Below are positions 1 to 6,434 of a stretch of 8,450 bases of DNA, piece by piece. Source of the stretch: Bacillota bacterium (GTDB taxonomy: Bacteria > Bacillota > Dehalobacteriia > UBA4068); the NCBI GenBank assembly GCA_030528765.1, contig JAUMYD010000078.1, positions 1 through 8,450 of the forward strand, written 5' to 3'. The notes beneath the pieces were generated by a model. That model ran no database searches. It saw only the letters and a program-made list of their open reading frames with translations, and had not been told where the DNA came from. Each line of letters opens with the position of its first letter. Position 1 is the stretch's first letter. The position numbers were made by a program, and so were the translations under genes.

Positions 1-1
1 C

Positions 2-100
2 CTGGAGCTGCTTTCAAGAGTTTTCCCGGGTGCTTCCATAGAAGTTCTGCCGTTTCTCTTTTGCGTCTGCAGGAAGCGGCCCTTTTTGATAAAGACATAG
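2..100 (+). CDS. 3' end of an unidentified upstream gene (partial)
   Basis: Frame 2 is open from the left edge to a TAG at 98-100 and encodes about 32 residues ending in ...FPGASIEVLPFLF...KT. The stop falls 17 bases before the chosen MATE start, which is normal spacing inside an operon, and the hydrophobic and charged residues alternate as in a folded C-terminus. The tail loosely resembles the last strand of a class I SAM-dependent methyltransferase, but this is too short to assign and no function is claimed. Frame 1 is also open here, as the upstream extension of the MATE reading frame, so the reading of frame 2 as coding rests on spacing and appearance only. Confidence 0.4.
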   Translation: MELLSRVFPGASIEVLPFLFCVCRKRPFLIKT

Positions 101-117
101 GCAGGCAGGTACTTCTT

Positions 118-1455
118 ATGAAAAGAGATATGACTGCGGGAAAAGAGGGGAAGAGCATTCTTCTTTTCTCTTTGCCCATCATGGGTGCAAATTTTTTACA
201 GGTCCTCTATGGTTTTGCAGATAGTGTGATCGTGGGGAACTATGTCAGCTCCACCGCCCTGGGGGCGATTGGCCTGACGACTTCCATGACGGCACTGCTG
301 GTTTATTTTTGCAGTGGCCTGGGAAGCGGCCTTTGCGTTGCGGTTTCTCAGTTTTTTGGGGCCCGCCGGGAGCGGGAAATCAAGGAGCTGATCAGCACCG
401 GCTTCGTAATGGCCTTTCTGCTTTCGTTTCTTCTGACGGTGCTCTGCTTTTTTCTTTCCCGGCCGGTGATTTTTGGCTTTTTGCAGACACCTGCCAACAT
501 GGGAGAGGGAAGTCTGCTCTATTTTCGTATCTATAGCTGCGGCCTGCTTTTTCAAATGCTTTATAACGCAGCCTATGCCGTGCTGCGGGCTCACGGGGAT
601 TCCCGGGGCGCCCTGTTCTTTCTGCTGATCTCTTCTGCTCTGAATATCCTGTTGGATCTGCTTTTTGTGGTGGTCTTTCGCTGGGGGATCGCGGGTGCGG
701 CTGTGGCCACGGTGATCTCCCAGGCTGGATCTGCTGTGGCCAGCCTGATTTACCTGGGTGTACTTTTCCCGGATCTGCTGCCCCGGTTTAAATACCTTGG
801 TGCATGGAAGGAAAAAAGCTGGCTTATTACCCGGCTCAGTGTGCCGATCATTTTTCAGTCCATGATCAATACTCTGGGCTTTATCGTTCTGCAGCGCCTG
901 GTGAATTCCTTTGGGGAATACAGCATCGAAGGTTATGCTGCTATGCAGAGGATCGAAAACCTGGCGCATATCCCTTCCAACAGCCTGAATTCGGCTCTTT
1001 CCAGCTTCACTGGGCAGAATATTGGTGCACAGAGGCTGGATCGGGCGAAGCGGGGCTATCATGTTACCATCCGGATGGGCATTATCTTCAGCCTGATCCT
1101 GGGCGCTTTGGTGATCCTTTTTGATGAGCAGCTGCTGCAGATGTTTAATATTACCGGTGAATCCCTGCGCCGGGGGCGGGAGCATCTGGATTTGCTGATG
1201 CTTTTCATCTGGGCGGCTACCATCCGCAATATCAGCTGTGGCTTCCTGCAGGGTGCCGGCGATGTGAAGCTTCCCATGCTTTCCGGCTTCGTGAATCTGG
1301 GCACCCGACTGCTTCTTTCATATGCGCTGGCCGGAACGGTTGTAGATTTCCGCTGCTTTTATGTGAGCATGCCGCCGGCCTGGCTGCTGGCTACCCTGAT
1401 CGTTGTCTTGCGTTATCGAAGCGGCAAATGGGAGCGTTTTCGTGTAGCGAAGTGA
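118..1455 (+). CDS. MATE family multidrug/toxin efflux transporter
   Basis: The 445-residue product is an integral membrane protein of about 12 transmembrane helices with no soluble domain, the usual size for the MATE (MatE, NorM/DinF-like) family of cation-coupled drug and metabolite exporters. Diagnostic features are the N-terminal 'RDMTAGK...ILLFSLPIM' signature, the first-helix segment 'FADSVIVGNYVSSTALGAIG', and the second-half equivalent near residues 250-310 ('SVPIIFQSMINTLGFIVLQRLVNSFG' region and 'FTGQNIGAQ'). The ATG at 118 is chosen because MATE proteins normally start only a few residues before the DMT.GK motif; a weak purine stretch (ggcaggcagg) lies just upstream. The frame can be extended to a TTG at 61, but that adds residues unlike the family and overlaps the preceding gene. 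The substrate cannot be predicted. The next gene follows after 29 bases on the same strand, so co-transcription is likely. Confidence 0.92.
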   Translation: MKRDMTAGKEGKSILLFSLPIMGANFLQVLYGFADSVIVGNYVSSTALGAIGLTTSMTALLVYFCSGLGSGLCVAVSQFFGARREREIKELISTGFVMAFLLSFLLTVLCFFLSRPVIFGFLQTPANMGEGSLLYFRIYSCGLLFQMLYNAAYAVLRAHGDSRGALFFLLISSALNILLDLLFVVVFRWGIAGAAVATVISQAGSAVASLIYLGVLFPDLLPRFKYLGAWKEKSWLITRLSVPIIFQSMINTLGFIVLQRLVNSFGEYSIEGYAAMQRIENLAHIPSNSLNSALSSFTGQNIGAQRLDRAKRGYHVTIRMGIIFSLILGALVILFDEQLLQMFNITGESLRRGREHLDLLMLFIWAATIRNISCGFLQGAGDVKLPMLSGFVNLGTRLLLSYALAGTVVDFRCFYVSMPPAWLLATLIVVLRYRSGKWERFRVAK

Positions 1456-1470
1456 TTTTTGGAGGCCTGG

Positions 1471-1477
1471 AAGGAGG
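1471..1477 (+). promoter_or_regulatory. Ribosome binding site fixing a GTG start
   Basis: AAGGAGG is a near-perfect Shine-Dalgarno sequence, seven bases before GTG at 1485. It decides the start of the zinc-ribbon protein against the earlier in-frame start at 1428, which has no such site and would lie inside the MATE coding sequence. Confidence 0.85.
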
Positions 1478-1484
1478 AGCTTCT

Positions 1485-2369
1485 GTGCAGTGTCCGGTCT
1501 GCCGCAATTTTTTACCGCCGGAGAGTCAATATTGCCCTTTTTGCGGAGCAAATGTGGAGGAAGTGCTTGTGGGCTCCTCCGCAAGCTCGCTGCTGCCTTT
1601 GATCAGGAAGCGCGCTGCACTTTTGTTGGCACTGGGCTTTTCCTCGCTGCTTCTGCTGGGCTCCTTTTTTCTGTTTTACCCGGAGAAAGATCCCTTTGCG
1701 GAGCAGGAGCCTTCCTCTTCAGCGGAAGCTGAACTTCGCGTGGAGCCCTATTATTTGCCAGAGGCGGCAGAGGGCAGCCCGGAAGAAGAGCTACACTCTG
1801 CGGCTCTTCCCCTGTCGGAGGAAGTCACTTTTTCGGAGGAAGAAAAAGATTCTTCTCTGCCGGAAAAAAAGCAGAGTTCCGGGGAGAACGGCTCTTCCTT
1901 TTCTCCGCTGCAGGGGCAGAGTGCGGAGGAAGCTGTGCCATCGGTTGCTTCCCCGCAAAGCGAGGCACAGGAAGAAACAGACTATTTTATCAGCGTTACG
2001 CCTATAAACGGCAGCATTGCTGTGGGGGAAAGTCTGAGTTTCCATGTGGAGCATAATTATCCGGAAGCAAAGGTATATCTGCATGCGGATAATTTTGCCG
2101 AGACCACAGGAGAATATCAGCAGAGCTTCCAGTGGCACAGCCTTTCCGCGGATTTCACTATTACCGGTTTACGTCCCGGCCTGGTTCTGATCAGCTTTTT
2201 TTATGAGGACCCGGAGCATAATTTTATTCGTTCAGAGCAGATCCATGTAGAAATTCGGGAGGCAGAAGGCCCCTTGAATCCGGAGATCCAGCAGATCCTG
2301 GATATGAAGGATCCGCTGAAAAACCTTGAGGAGCAGCAGGAAGATATTCCCGAGCCTCCCTCTTTGTGA
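1485..2369 (+). CDS. Zinc-ribbon single-pass membrane protein with extracytoplasmic beta-rich domain
   Basis: From the GTG at 1485 the product has 294 residues in four parts. Residues 3-20 form a compact zinc ribbon with two CxxC knuckles (C3, C6, C17, C20). Residues 44-65 are a hydrophobic transmembrane helix preceded by the basic stretch RKR, which predicts a cytoplasmic zinc ribbon and an external C-terminus. Residues 70-165 are a low-complexity linker rich in Glu, Ser and Pro. Residues 167-257 alternate like beta strands ('ISVTPINGSIAVGESLSFHVEH', 'FTITGLRPGLVLISFFY') and resemble an Ig-like or Big-type sandwich, followed by an acidic, proline-ended tail. The architecture is common in Clostridia (annotated only as zinc-ribbon domain-containing protein), where such proteins have mostly unknown roles. 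The function is not known; an envelope role is an inference from topology. The gene lies 29 bases after the MATE gene, probably in one operon. Confidence 0.85.
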   Translation: MQCPVCRNFLPPESQYCPFCGANVEEVLVGSSASSLLPLIRKRAALLLALGFSSLLLLGSFFLFYPEKDPFAEQEPSSSAEAELRVEPYYLPEAAEGSPEEELHSAALPLSEEVTFSEEEKDSSLPEKKQSSGENGSSFSPLQGQSAEEAVPSVASPQSEAQEETDYFISVTPINGSIAVGESLSFHVEHNYPEAKVYLHADNFAETTGEYQQSFQWHSLSADFTITGLRPGLVLISFFYEDPEHNFIRSEQIHVEIREAEGPLNPEIQQILDMKDPLKNLEEQQEDIPEPPSL

Positions 2370-2542
2370 GAAAGGCTGCCGAATGGGCTTCTGTTAAACC
2401 TTTTTTCCGGGAAAATTAGCCCGGTCTGCATTGCCCGGCTCCTGCTGTAATGCGGTGCGCAGCTGCTGTCTTTTCGGCTGTTGAGGGATCCCTTTCTGTG
2501 GGAAAATGCAGAGAAAGTGCTTTTTCACGCAGACTCGCATGA

Positions 2543-2574
2543 TTGTCAACCATTTTTTTGTTTTTGGTTGACGA
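2543..2574 (+). promoter_or_regulatory. BirA box (biotin operator) upstream of bioY
   Basis: Two 9-base half sites, TTGTCAACC (2543-2551) and GGTTGACGA (2566-2574), form an inverted repeat separated by a 14-base T-rich spacer; only one position breaks the dyad symmetry. This matches the known layout of BirA boxes, which follow the pattern TTGTnAACC-N14/16-GGTTnACAA, and the gene downstream is bioY, a standard member of the biotin regulon. The right half overlaps the -35 hexamer of the bioY promoter, so a bound repressor would block RNA polymerase. This predicts repression of uptake when biotin is plentiful. The ligase encoded in this window lacks the DNA-binding domain, so the protein that reads the box is uncertain. 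Confidence 0.88.
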
Positions 2575-2596
2575 TTGAAAAGAGCTGTGCTATACT
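2568..2596 (+). promoter_or_regulatory. Sigma-A-type promoter of bioY
   Basis: The -35 TTGACG (2568-2573) and the -10 TATACT (2591-2596) are separated by exactly 17 bases, and each is one base from consensus. Transcription should start near 2603, giving a leader of about 45 bases before the bioY start. The -35 lies within the right half of the BirA box. Confidence 0.88.
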
Positions 2597-2648
2597 TCTT
2601 GCAAAGTTGCTGCTGCTGCGGTAAGCTGTCCGGGAAGGAGCGGTGAAA

Positions 2649-3203
2649 ATGGCGCAGAAAAAAAGATTTTCTACATTGGATATAAGTTATATTGGCCTTT
2701 TTATTCTTTTTTTAAGTCTGTGCGCATGGATTGCCATCCCCTCGCTCCCTCCTTTTACTCTGCAAAGTATGGCTGTTTTGCTTTGCGGGGCTTTGCTGGG
2801 CTTGCGCAGGGGTCTGCTGGCGATCCTGCTTTATTTGCTGTTGGGCCTTTTGGGGCTGCCGCTTTTTTCCAATTTTCAGTCCGCCCCGGCGGTTCTGGCT
2901 GGCCCCAGTGGCGGCTTTCTGATCGGCTTTTTTTTCAGCGCCTTTTTTGCGGCTCTGGGCGCTCGCTCGGGGAAAGAGGTTCCTTTGCTTCTGGGCATGC
3001 TGGTGGGAACGCTTTTTTCTTATGTTTTTGGCCTGCTCTGGTTTGCGCTGGTTTATGCTCCCGGCCCGGGGACAGCTCCCTGGCTTAGTGGGTTGAGCAT
3101 TTGCGTTTTGCCCTTTATCCTGCCGGATCTGGCAAAACTCTATCTGGCCTTCCTTCTGGTGAAACGCCTTCGGCCCATTATGGAACGGGCTTGGCAGAGG
3201 TAG
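2649..3203 (+). CDS. bioY: Biotin transporter BioY (ECF substrate-binding S component)
   Basis: The 184-residue product is a six-helix membrane protein that binds biotin with high affinity; in ECF transporters it works with the shared EcfA/EcfA' ATPases and the EcfT scaffold, which are not encoded in this window. Family marks include 'PFTLQ' (35-39), which follows the first helix, the 'GLPLFSNFQ' loop (69-77), the highly conserved 'GPSGGFLIGF' (85-94), and the C-terminal 'LPDLAKLYLAFLLVKRLRP' (158-176). Length is typical. The ATG at 2649 is eight bases after AAGGAG (2635-2640); an in-frame GTG at 2643 is only two bases from that site and is unlikely. Its own promoter overlaps a BirA box, so expression should respond to biotin. 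The birA-like gene lies downstream in convergent orientation. Confidence 0.95.
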   Translation: MAQKKRFSTLDISYIGLFILFLSLCAWIAIPSLPPFTLQSMAVLLCGALLGLRRGLLAILLYLLLGLLGLPLFSNFQSAPAVLAGPSGGFLIGFFFSAFFAALGARSGKEVPLLLGMLVGTLFSYVFGLLWFALVYAPGPGTAPWLSGLSICVLPFILPDLAKLYLAFLLVKRLRPIMERAWQR

Positions 3204-3616
3204 ATGGCGCTGCGTTTTTCGGTCTTCGGGCCGGTGTGTTTGGCATCATGGCCGGGGATGGAAGCCTGTGAGAAAGCTGTCACCCGGGGAAGGTTTCGCA
3301 GCATTCCCTTCGGCATTTTGCCCGGAAAGTCTTTCCTGTGCGTGAGTACGGAAAGCCTTCATAGCGAAGCATGGTGGACTGGCAAATGTCGCTTCTGCAG
3401 CCGGAAGCAGGGGGGATTTGCAGCTTCTGCCGGCTCCGGCTGATATGGAGGCCCCCAGCAGTACGGAGAATGGGCAGGATGAAGGCTGCATCCATGCAGC
3501 TCCGGAGGAAAAGGAACTTGGAAAAACACGGAAAGAGCAAAAAGCAGGCTTCTTAGCTGAGCTGGTGCGGCGGCACAAAAGCAAGGCATGCCTCTGGGAA
3601 AAGCTTTTTCCTCTGA
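3204..3616. other. Gene-free, hairpin-rich region between bioY and birA
   Basis: This stretch of about 410 bases holds no recognisable gene. Open frames exist (for example 3204-3443 in frame with ATG directly after the bioY stop, and a frame from 3418 running through the terminator), but their products have Cys-, Trp- or charge-skewed composition, weak ribosome binding sites and no family resemblance. Several inverted repeats are present: AAGTCTTTCC/GGAAAGCCTT (3327-3336 with 3350-3359, one mismatch), CAGCCGGA/TCCGGCTG (3398-3405 with 3435-3442), and GCTGCA/TGCAGC (3485-3490 with 3495-3500, four-base loop). I do not match it to any known riboswitch or housekeeping RNA. It would form the 3' untranslated tail of the bioY transcript, or could be a decayed gene. 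Confidence 0.5.
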
Positions 3617-3653
3617 AAAAAGCAGGCAGCCTGTGGTGGACTGCCTGCTTTTT
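3617..3653. terminator. Bidirectional intrinsic terminator between bioY and birA
   Basis: Inverted repeat AAAAAGCAGGCAG (3617-3629) and CTGCCTGCTTTTT (3641-3653) with an 11-base loop. The GC-rich 8-bp core is flanked by a T run on the right and an A run on the left, so it can end transcription from both sides. It lies 17 bases past the birA stop and about 410 bases past the bioY stop. Confidence 0.88.
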
Positions 3654-3670
3654 GTCGGTTTCTTCAGTGC

Positions 3671-4540
3671 TCAGCTTTGTGGAAGGGGGAGGGCTGGTGG
3701 ATTTTGCTGCTGCTCTGCCAGACGCAGAGATATTTCTCCGCTGCGCAGGGTGATCTCCTTTCCCTCCTGCGTCCGGACCAGCAGGCCACCTTGCTCATCG
3801 ATGGCCAGTGCCAGTCCCGGATGGGGCACCCCTTGCACATAATAGAGGATATCCTTCCCCAGCACCAGTGAGAAACGGCGATAATCTGCCAGATAGCTGT
3901 GGTTCTCCAGATTTGCCGTTAGGGGCAGCAGCTGATTGAGGATTTCCGCAGCCAACTGCTTGCGGCTGAGCTCTTCGCTTTGCAGAGAGCCACCGATCTC
4001 CGCCAGCTCTGCCGGGAAATCCTGGGTGCGGATGTTTACTCCGATACCGATGATCAGGCTTTGGACAGTGCCGCTTTCAAAGTCACTGATCGCCTCCGTC
4101 AGGATGCCACAAACCTTTTTCCCCTCCAGATAGAGATCGTTGACCCATTTAATCTGCACCTCCCTGCCGCAGAGCCGGCGAATGGCCCGGGCTGCAGCAA
4201 CGCTGGCCATGGTGGTGACAGCTAGGGCGCAGTCCATCGGTGCCCCGGGGTGGATGAGGAGGCTCATATAGAGTCCCGTTCCGGCCGGGGAGAAGAAGGA
4301 TCTTCCCTGCCTGCCTCGACCTTGGCTTTGCTGCTCTGCAATCAGAAGAAGGGGCCTGGCTGCATATTGGGGCAGCAGACGCTTGATCTCTGTGTTTGTG
4401 GAATCAATTTCCTTGTAAACGAGAATATCCAGATCCTGATGCTCTGGCGCCAGGGCTGCCCGGATCCCTTCCGGGGAAAGAAAATCACTGCCCGCAGTTA
4501 ATCTGTAGCCTTTAAGGGATCGGATCCCCCTTGCTGTCAA
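3671..4540 (-). CDS. birA: Biotin--[acetyl-CoA-carboxylase] ligase lacking the helix-turn-helix
   Basis: Joins biotin to the lysine of biotin-carboxyl-carrier domains through biotinyl-5'-AMP, in the cytoplasm. The 289-residue product has the whole catalytic core: 'STNTE' (47-51), the biotinyl-AMP loop 'GRGRQGR' (74-80), 'KWVNDLY' (131-137, with Val where E. coli has Pro), 'GKKVCGILTE' (140-149), 'IIGIGVNI' (163-170), and the C-terminal SH3-like domain ending 'SGEISLRL' (267-274), plus a Pro/Gln-rich tail. The N-terminus begins 'KGYRLTAGSDFLSPEGIRAAL', which in regulatory (group II) ligases is the last wing strand and the linker after the winged helix. The helix-turn-helix itself, some 60 residues, is missing: the frame closes at a stop at 4598-4600 and the DNA there codes for the preceding gene. 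The only plausible start is TTG at 4540, with a poor ribosome binding site and 29 bases inside the upstream gene, so translation may depend on coupling. A conserved terminator follows. Confidence 0.92.
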   Translation of the reverse strand: MTARGIRSLKGYRLTAGSDFLSPEGIRAALAPEHQDLDILVYKEIDSTNTEIKRLLPQYAARPLLLIAEQQSQGRGRQGRSFFSPAGTGLYMSLLIHPGAPMDCALAVTTMASVAAARAIRRLCGREVQIKWVNDLYLEGKKVCGILTEAISDFESGTVQSLIIGIGVNIRTQDFPAELAEIGGSLQSEELSRKQLAAEILNQLLPLTANLENHSYLADYRRFSLVLGKDILYYVQGVPHPGLALAIDEQGGLLVRTQEGKEITLRSGEISLRLAEQQQNPPALPLPQS

Positions 4541-5663
4541 AGCCCCGCTTTTCCAATCGTTTGGAAATATGCTCCCGCAGGATCTGAGAAAAAATGCTTA
4601 GCAGGGGGATGCCGATGATCATGCCTGTGATGCCGAAGAGTCTGCCGCCGATGATGATGCCAGCCAGGACCCAAAGAGGACTTAGGCCGGTGCTGCCATT
4701 GAAAAGAAGAGGCTTCAGCACATTCCCGTCCAGGAACTGCATGACCAGCGTCCATATAAGGAACCAGAGCGCATCAATGGGATTGATCAGCAGAATGATC
4801 AGCAGGGAGGGGATGGCGCCAATGAAGGGACCGAAATTGGGGATGAAATTTGTTACTCCCACGATCACAGAGATCAGCAGCGGGTAAGGCATTCCCATGA
4901 TAAACATGAAAAGGAAATTGGCGACCCCTACGATCAGGGAATCCAGCAGATTGTCCCGGATAAAGCTACGAAAGACCAGATCACTGTTTTTCGCCAGCAC
5001 GATAGCGCGTTTATAGCTTCCTTCCTGCAGCCAGGAACGGCAGAAGCGCTTTAGGGAGAGCTGCAGCCGCTGAATATCCAGCAGCATGTAAACGGCCAGG
5101 ATCATGGCTATAATAAAATTCACTACCCCATTGCCAATGCGTACCGCGCCTCCCAGCAGCTGCCCCGCATTGTCCAGCAGCCATTGCACCGCAGTCTGGA
5201 AAATATCCTCCCAGGAGCGGAGCATCTCATCCACATTCAGTTCCAACCCCGGGATCTGCCCGGCCAGAGTCGAGACCGTATCGCGGAAGGAATCAAAGTA
5301 GTACTCCAGGCTGTCCAGCAGCATCATCGCTGAGGAAACCAGCTGGGGAATAACGGTGAGAGAAAGCAGGGAAAACAGCCCCAGCAAGCAGAGCAGCAGG
5401 AGTATGGTGGAGAGGCTGTGGGCCCGCTTTCGCTGCTTCATCCGGCCGAAAAGCTTCCGCTCAAAAAAGGAGATCCCCGGATAGAGCAGATAGGCGATGA
5501 TGCCCGCTGTGATCAGTGGTTTGATGACAGAAAGCGTGCCGAGGACGAACTGCCAGAGCTGCGGCAGATGGGCCAGGAGCATGTAGAAGCTGATGGCAGC
5601 GCAAAGCAGCAGAAGCGCGGACCTGAGCCGCCGATCCTTGAAATAGGAAATAAGTTTTCGCAT
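4512..5663 (-). CDS. AI-2E family (PerM-like) membrane transporter
   Basis: The 383-residue product is a polytopic membrane protein of the AI-2E/PerM family (COG0628), putative exporters or permeases for small molecules; some members export autoinducer-2 and others act in Na+/H+ antiport, so the substrate cannot be stated. Visible marks are two N-terminal hydrophobic hairpins (about 14-65), a helix near 84-106, an amphipathic soluble section (about 107-175), and the C-terminal signatures 'TNFIPNFGPFIGAIPS' (271-286), 'QFLDGNVLKPLLF' (309-321) and 'GLSPLWVLAGIIIGGRLFGITGMIIGIPL' region (326-354). The ATG at 5663 is seven bases after AAAGGA; an extension to 5816 adds residues with no membrane signal and is rejected. 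Its last 29 bases overlap the ligase gene. No convincing promoter is seen upstream on this strand, only an AT-rich stretch around 5740-5770. Confidence 0.92.
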   Translation of the reverse strand: MRKLISYFKDRRLRSALLLLCAAISFYMLLAHLPQLWQFVLGTLSVIKPLITAGIIAYLLYPGISFFERKLFGRMKQRKRAHSLSTILLLLCLLGLFSLLSLTVIPQLVSSAMMLLDSLEYYFDSFRDTVSTLAGQIPGLELNVDEMLRSWEDIFQTAVQWLLDNAGQLLGGAVRIGNGVVNFIIAMILAVYMLLDIQRLQLSLKRFCRSWLQEGSYKRAIVLAKNSDLVFRSFIRDNLLDSLIVGVANFLFMFIMGMPYPLLISVIVGVTNFIPNFGPFIGAIPSLLIILLINPIDALWFLIWTLVMQFLDGNVLKPLLFNGSTGLSPLWVLAGIIIGGRLFGITGMIIGIPLLSIFSQILREHISKRLEKRGFDSKGDPIP

Positions 5664-5778
5664 GGTTTTTCCTTTCTGCAGAGTAAAATCTTTCGCCCTT
5701 TTTCCCGGGTTTTGCTCAAAGCCGGAGCCGGCTGGGCAGAAAACAAACTGAAAACAATTTAAATATGAAGATTCCACC

Positions 5779-5806
5779 TTTTCGGAAGAAGTCCTGTTTT
5801 TTCGGA
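5779..5806. repeat. Short direct repeat TTTTCGGA, 20-base period
   Basis: TTTTCGGA occurs at 5779-5786 and 5799-5806, a period of 20 bases, or roughly two DNA turns. It lies in the 237-base gap between the divergent AI-2E-type and NTPase genes, upstream of the NTPase promoter. It could be a pair of regulator sites, but two copies of eight bases may occur by chance. Confidence 0.3.
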
Positions 5807-5839
5807 GCAGGGCCAAGGAATTTTCCTGTTTCTCTATAC

Positions 5840-5868
5840 TTGCACAGGGAAAGCTTCCGCATTATAAT
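5840..5868 (+). promoter_or_regulatory. Promoter of the NTPase-EetA-EetB-like operon
   Basis: A perfect -10 hexamer TATAAT (5863-5868) stands 17 bases after a weak -35 TTGCAC (5840-5845). Transcription would begin near 5875, giving a leader of about 25 bases before the ATG at 5901. The -35 keeps only the TTG part of consensus, so strength or dependence on an activator cannot be judged. Confidence 0.72.
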
Positions 5869-5900
5869 GAAAAAAAGTCTTTTATCGGAAAAGGAGAGCC

Positions 5901-6434
5901 ATGCATATTTTTATTAGCGGTGCTGTGCATACAGGCAAAACAACAGCTATACAGCGTAGCCTTTCCCTTTTGGGCCAGCCCTGCCTGGGGGGATTTCGCA
6001 GTGTCAGTGTGCCGACCATGCTGCCCCAGGCCAAAGCAGAGGTTTATGTGATCCCCGCCCAGCAGCCTCCTTGTTATGATCGGGATCATCTTTTGGGGAT
6101 CCGCTGGGGGGATGATCTTTTCACCTCCTTCCCGCAGGCTTTTGAGCGTGGTGGGCTTTCCATTCTGCAGAATTGTCCTGCGGAGGCAAGTCTGCTGCTC
6201 ATGGATGAGCTGGGGATGATGGAAGAAAAGGCTCCTTCCTTCTGCCGGGAAGTGCTGACTCTTCTGGATGGAAGCATCCCGATCCTGGGCGTGATAAAGC
6301 CCAAAGCGATTCCTTTTTTGGATGCGGTGCGCAGCCATCCCCGGGTAGCTTTGCTGGAGCTGCTGCCGGAGAATCGGGATCAGCTTCCTTTTCGGATCTC
6401 AGAGCTGCTTCGCCCTTGGGTGAAGGGATCATGA
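5901..6434 (+). CDS. THEP1-like nucleoside-triphosphatase (NTPase_1 family)
   Basis: The 177-residue P-loop protein fits the NTPase_1/THEP1 family, small cytoplasmic enzymes that hydrolyse ATP, GTP and other NTPs slowly; their physiological role is not settled. It begins 'MHIFISGAVHTGKTT' with the Walker A motif at residues 7-14, followed by 'GGFRS' (30-34), the family's GF-R/T position. Walker B is 'LLLMDELGMME' (98-108, D102, E103), and 'PENRDQLP' (156-163) matches the conserved C-terminal T/PENRD.LP. Length is typical. The ribosome binding site AAGGAG ends four bases before the ATG. It is the first gene of an operon: its TGA overlaps the ATG of the next gene in the sequence ATGA. Context suggests a link with the membrane redox genes that follow, but this is an inference. 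CobU and MobB kinases were considered and do not fit the C-terminal motifs. Confidence 0.88.
   Translation: MHIFISGAVHTGKTTAIQRSLSLLGQPCLGGFRSVSVPTMLPQAKAEVYVIPAQQPPCYDRDHLLGIRWGDDLFTSFPQAFERGGLSILQNCPAEASLLLMDELGMMEEKAPSFCREVLTLLDGSIPILGVIKPKAIPFLDAVRSHPRVALLELLPENRDQLPFRISELLRPWVKGS

Noticed and set aside
196..1185. Long antisense open frame (329 codons) inside the MATE gene
   Set aside because: It is a shadow of the GC-rich MATE coding strand: its product is rich in His, Gln, Lys and Arg with no fold or family, while the opposite strand encodes a clear transporter.
2407..2424. Hairpin CCGGG / CCCGG as a terminator for the zinc-ribbon gene
   Set aside because: The stem is only five base pairs and the T run precedes rather than follows it. 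No convincing terminator was found in 2370-2542.
3204..3443. 79-codon frame starting directly after the bioY stop
   Set aside because: No adequate ribosome binding site spacing, unusual Cys/Trp content and no recognisable domain; kept only as part of the gene-free region.
3204..3616. Possible riboswitch or housekeeping RNA (cobalamin, FMN, TPP, SAM, SRP)
   Set aside because: None of the conserved core sequences of these families could be recognised, and the region lies downstream of bioY rather than ahead of a gene on its strand.
3418..3753. 111-codon + frame running through the terminator
   Set aside because: It starts at a TTG without a ribosome binding site, reads through a strong terminator and into the 3' end of birA on the opposite strand.
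4516..4528. Small palindrome GGGATC-G-GATCCC at the AI-2E/birA junction
   Set aside because: It lies inside overlapping coding sequence and is too short to call a recombination or regulatory site, although it is near the inferred junction.
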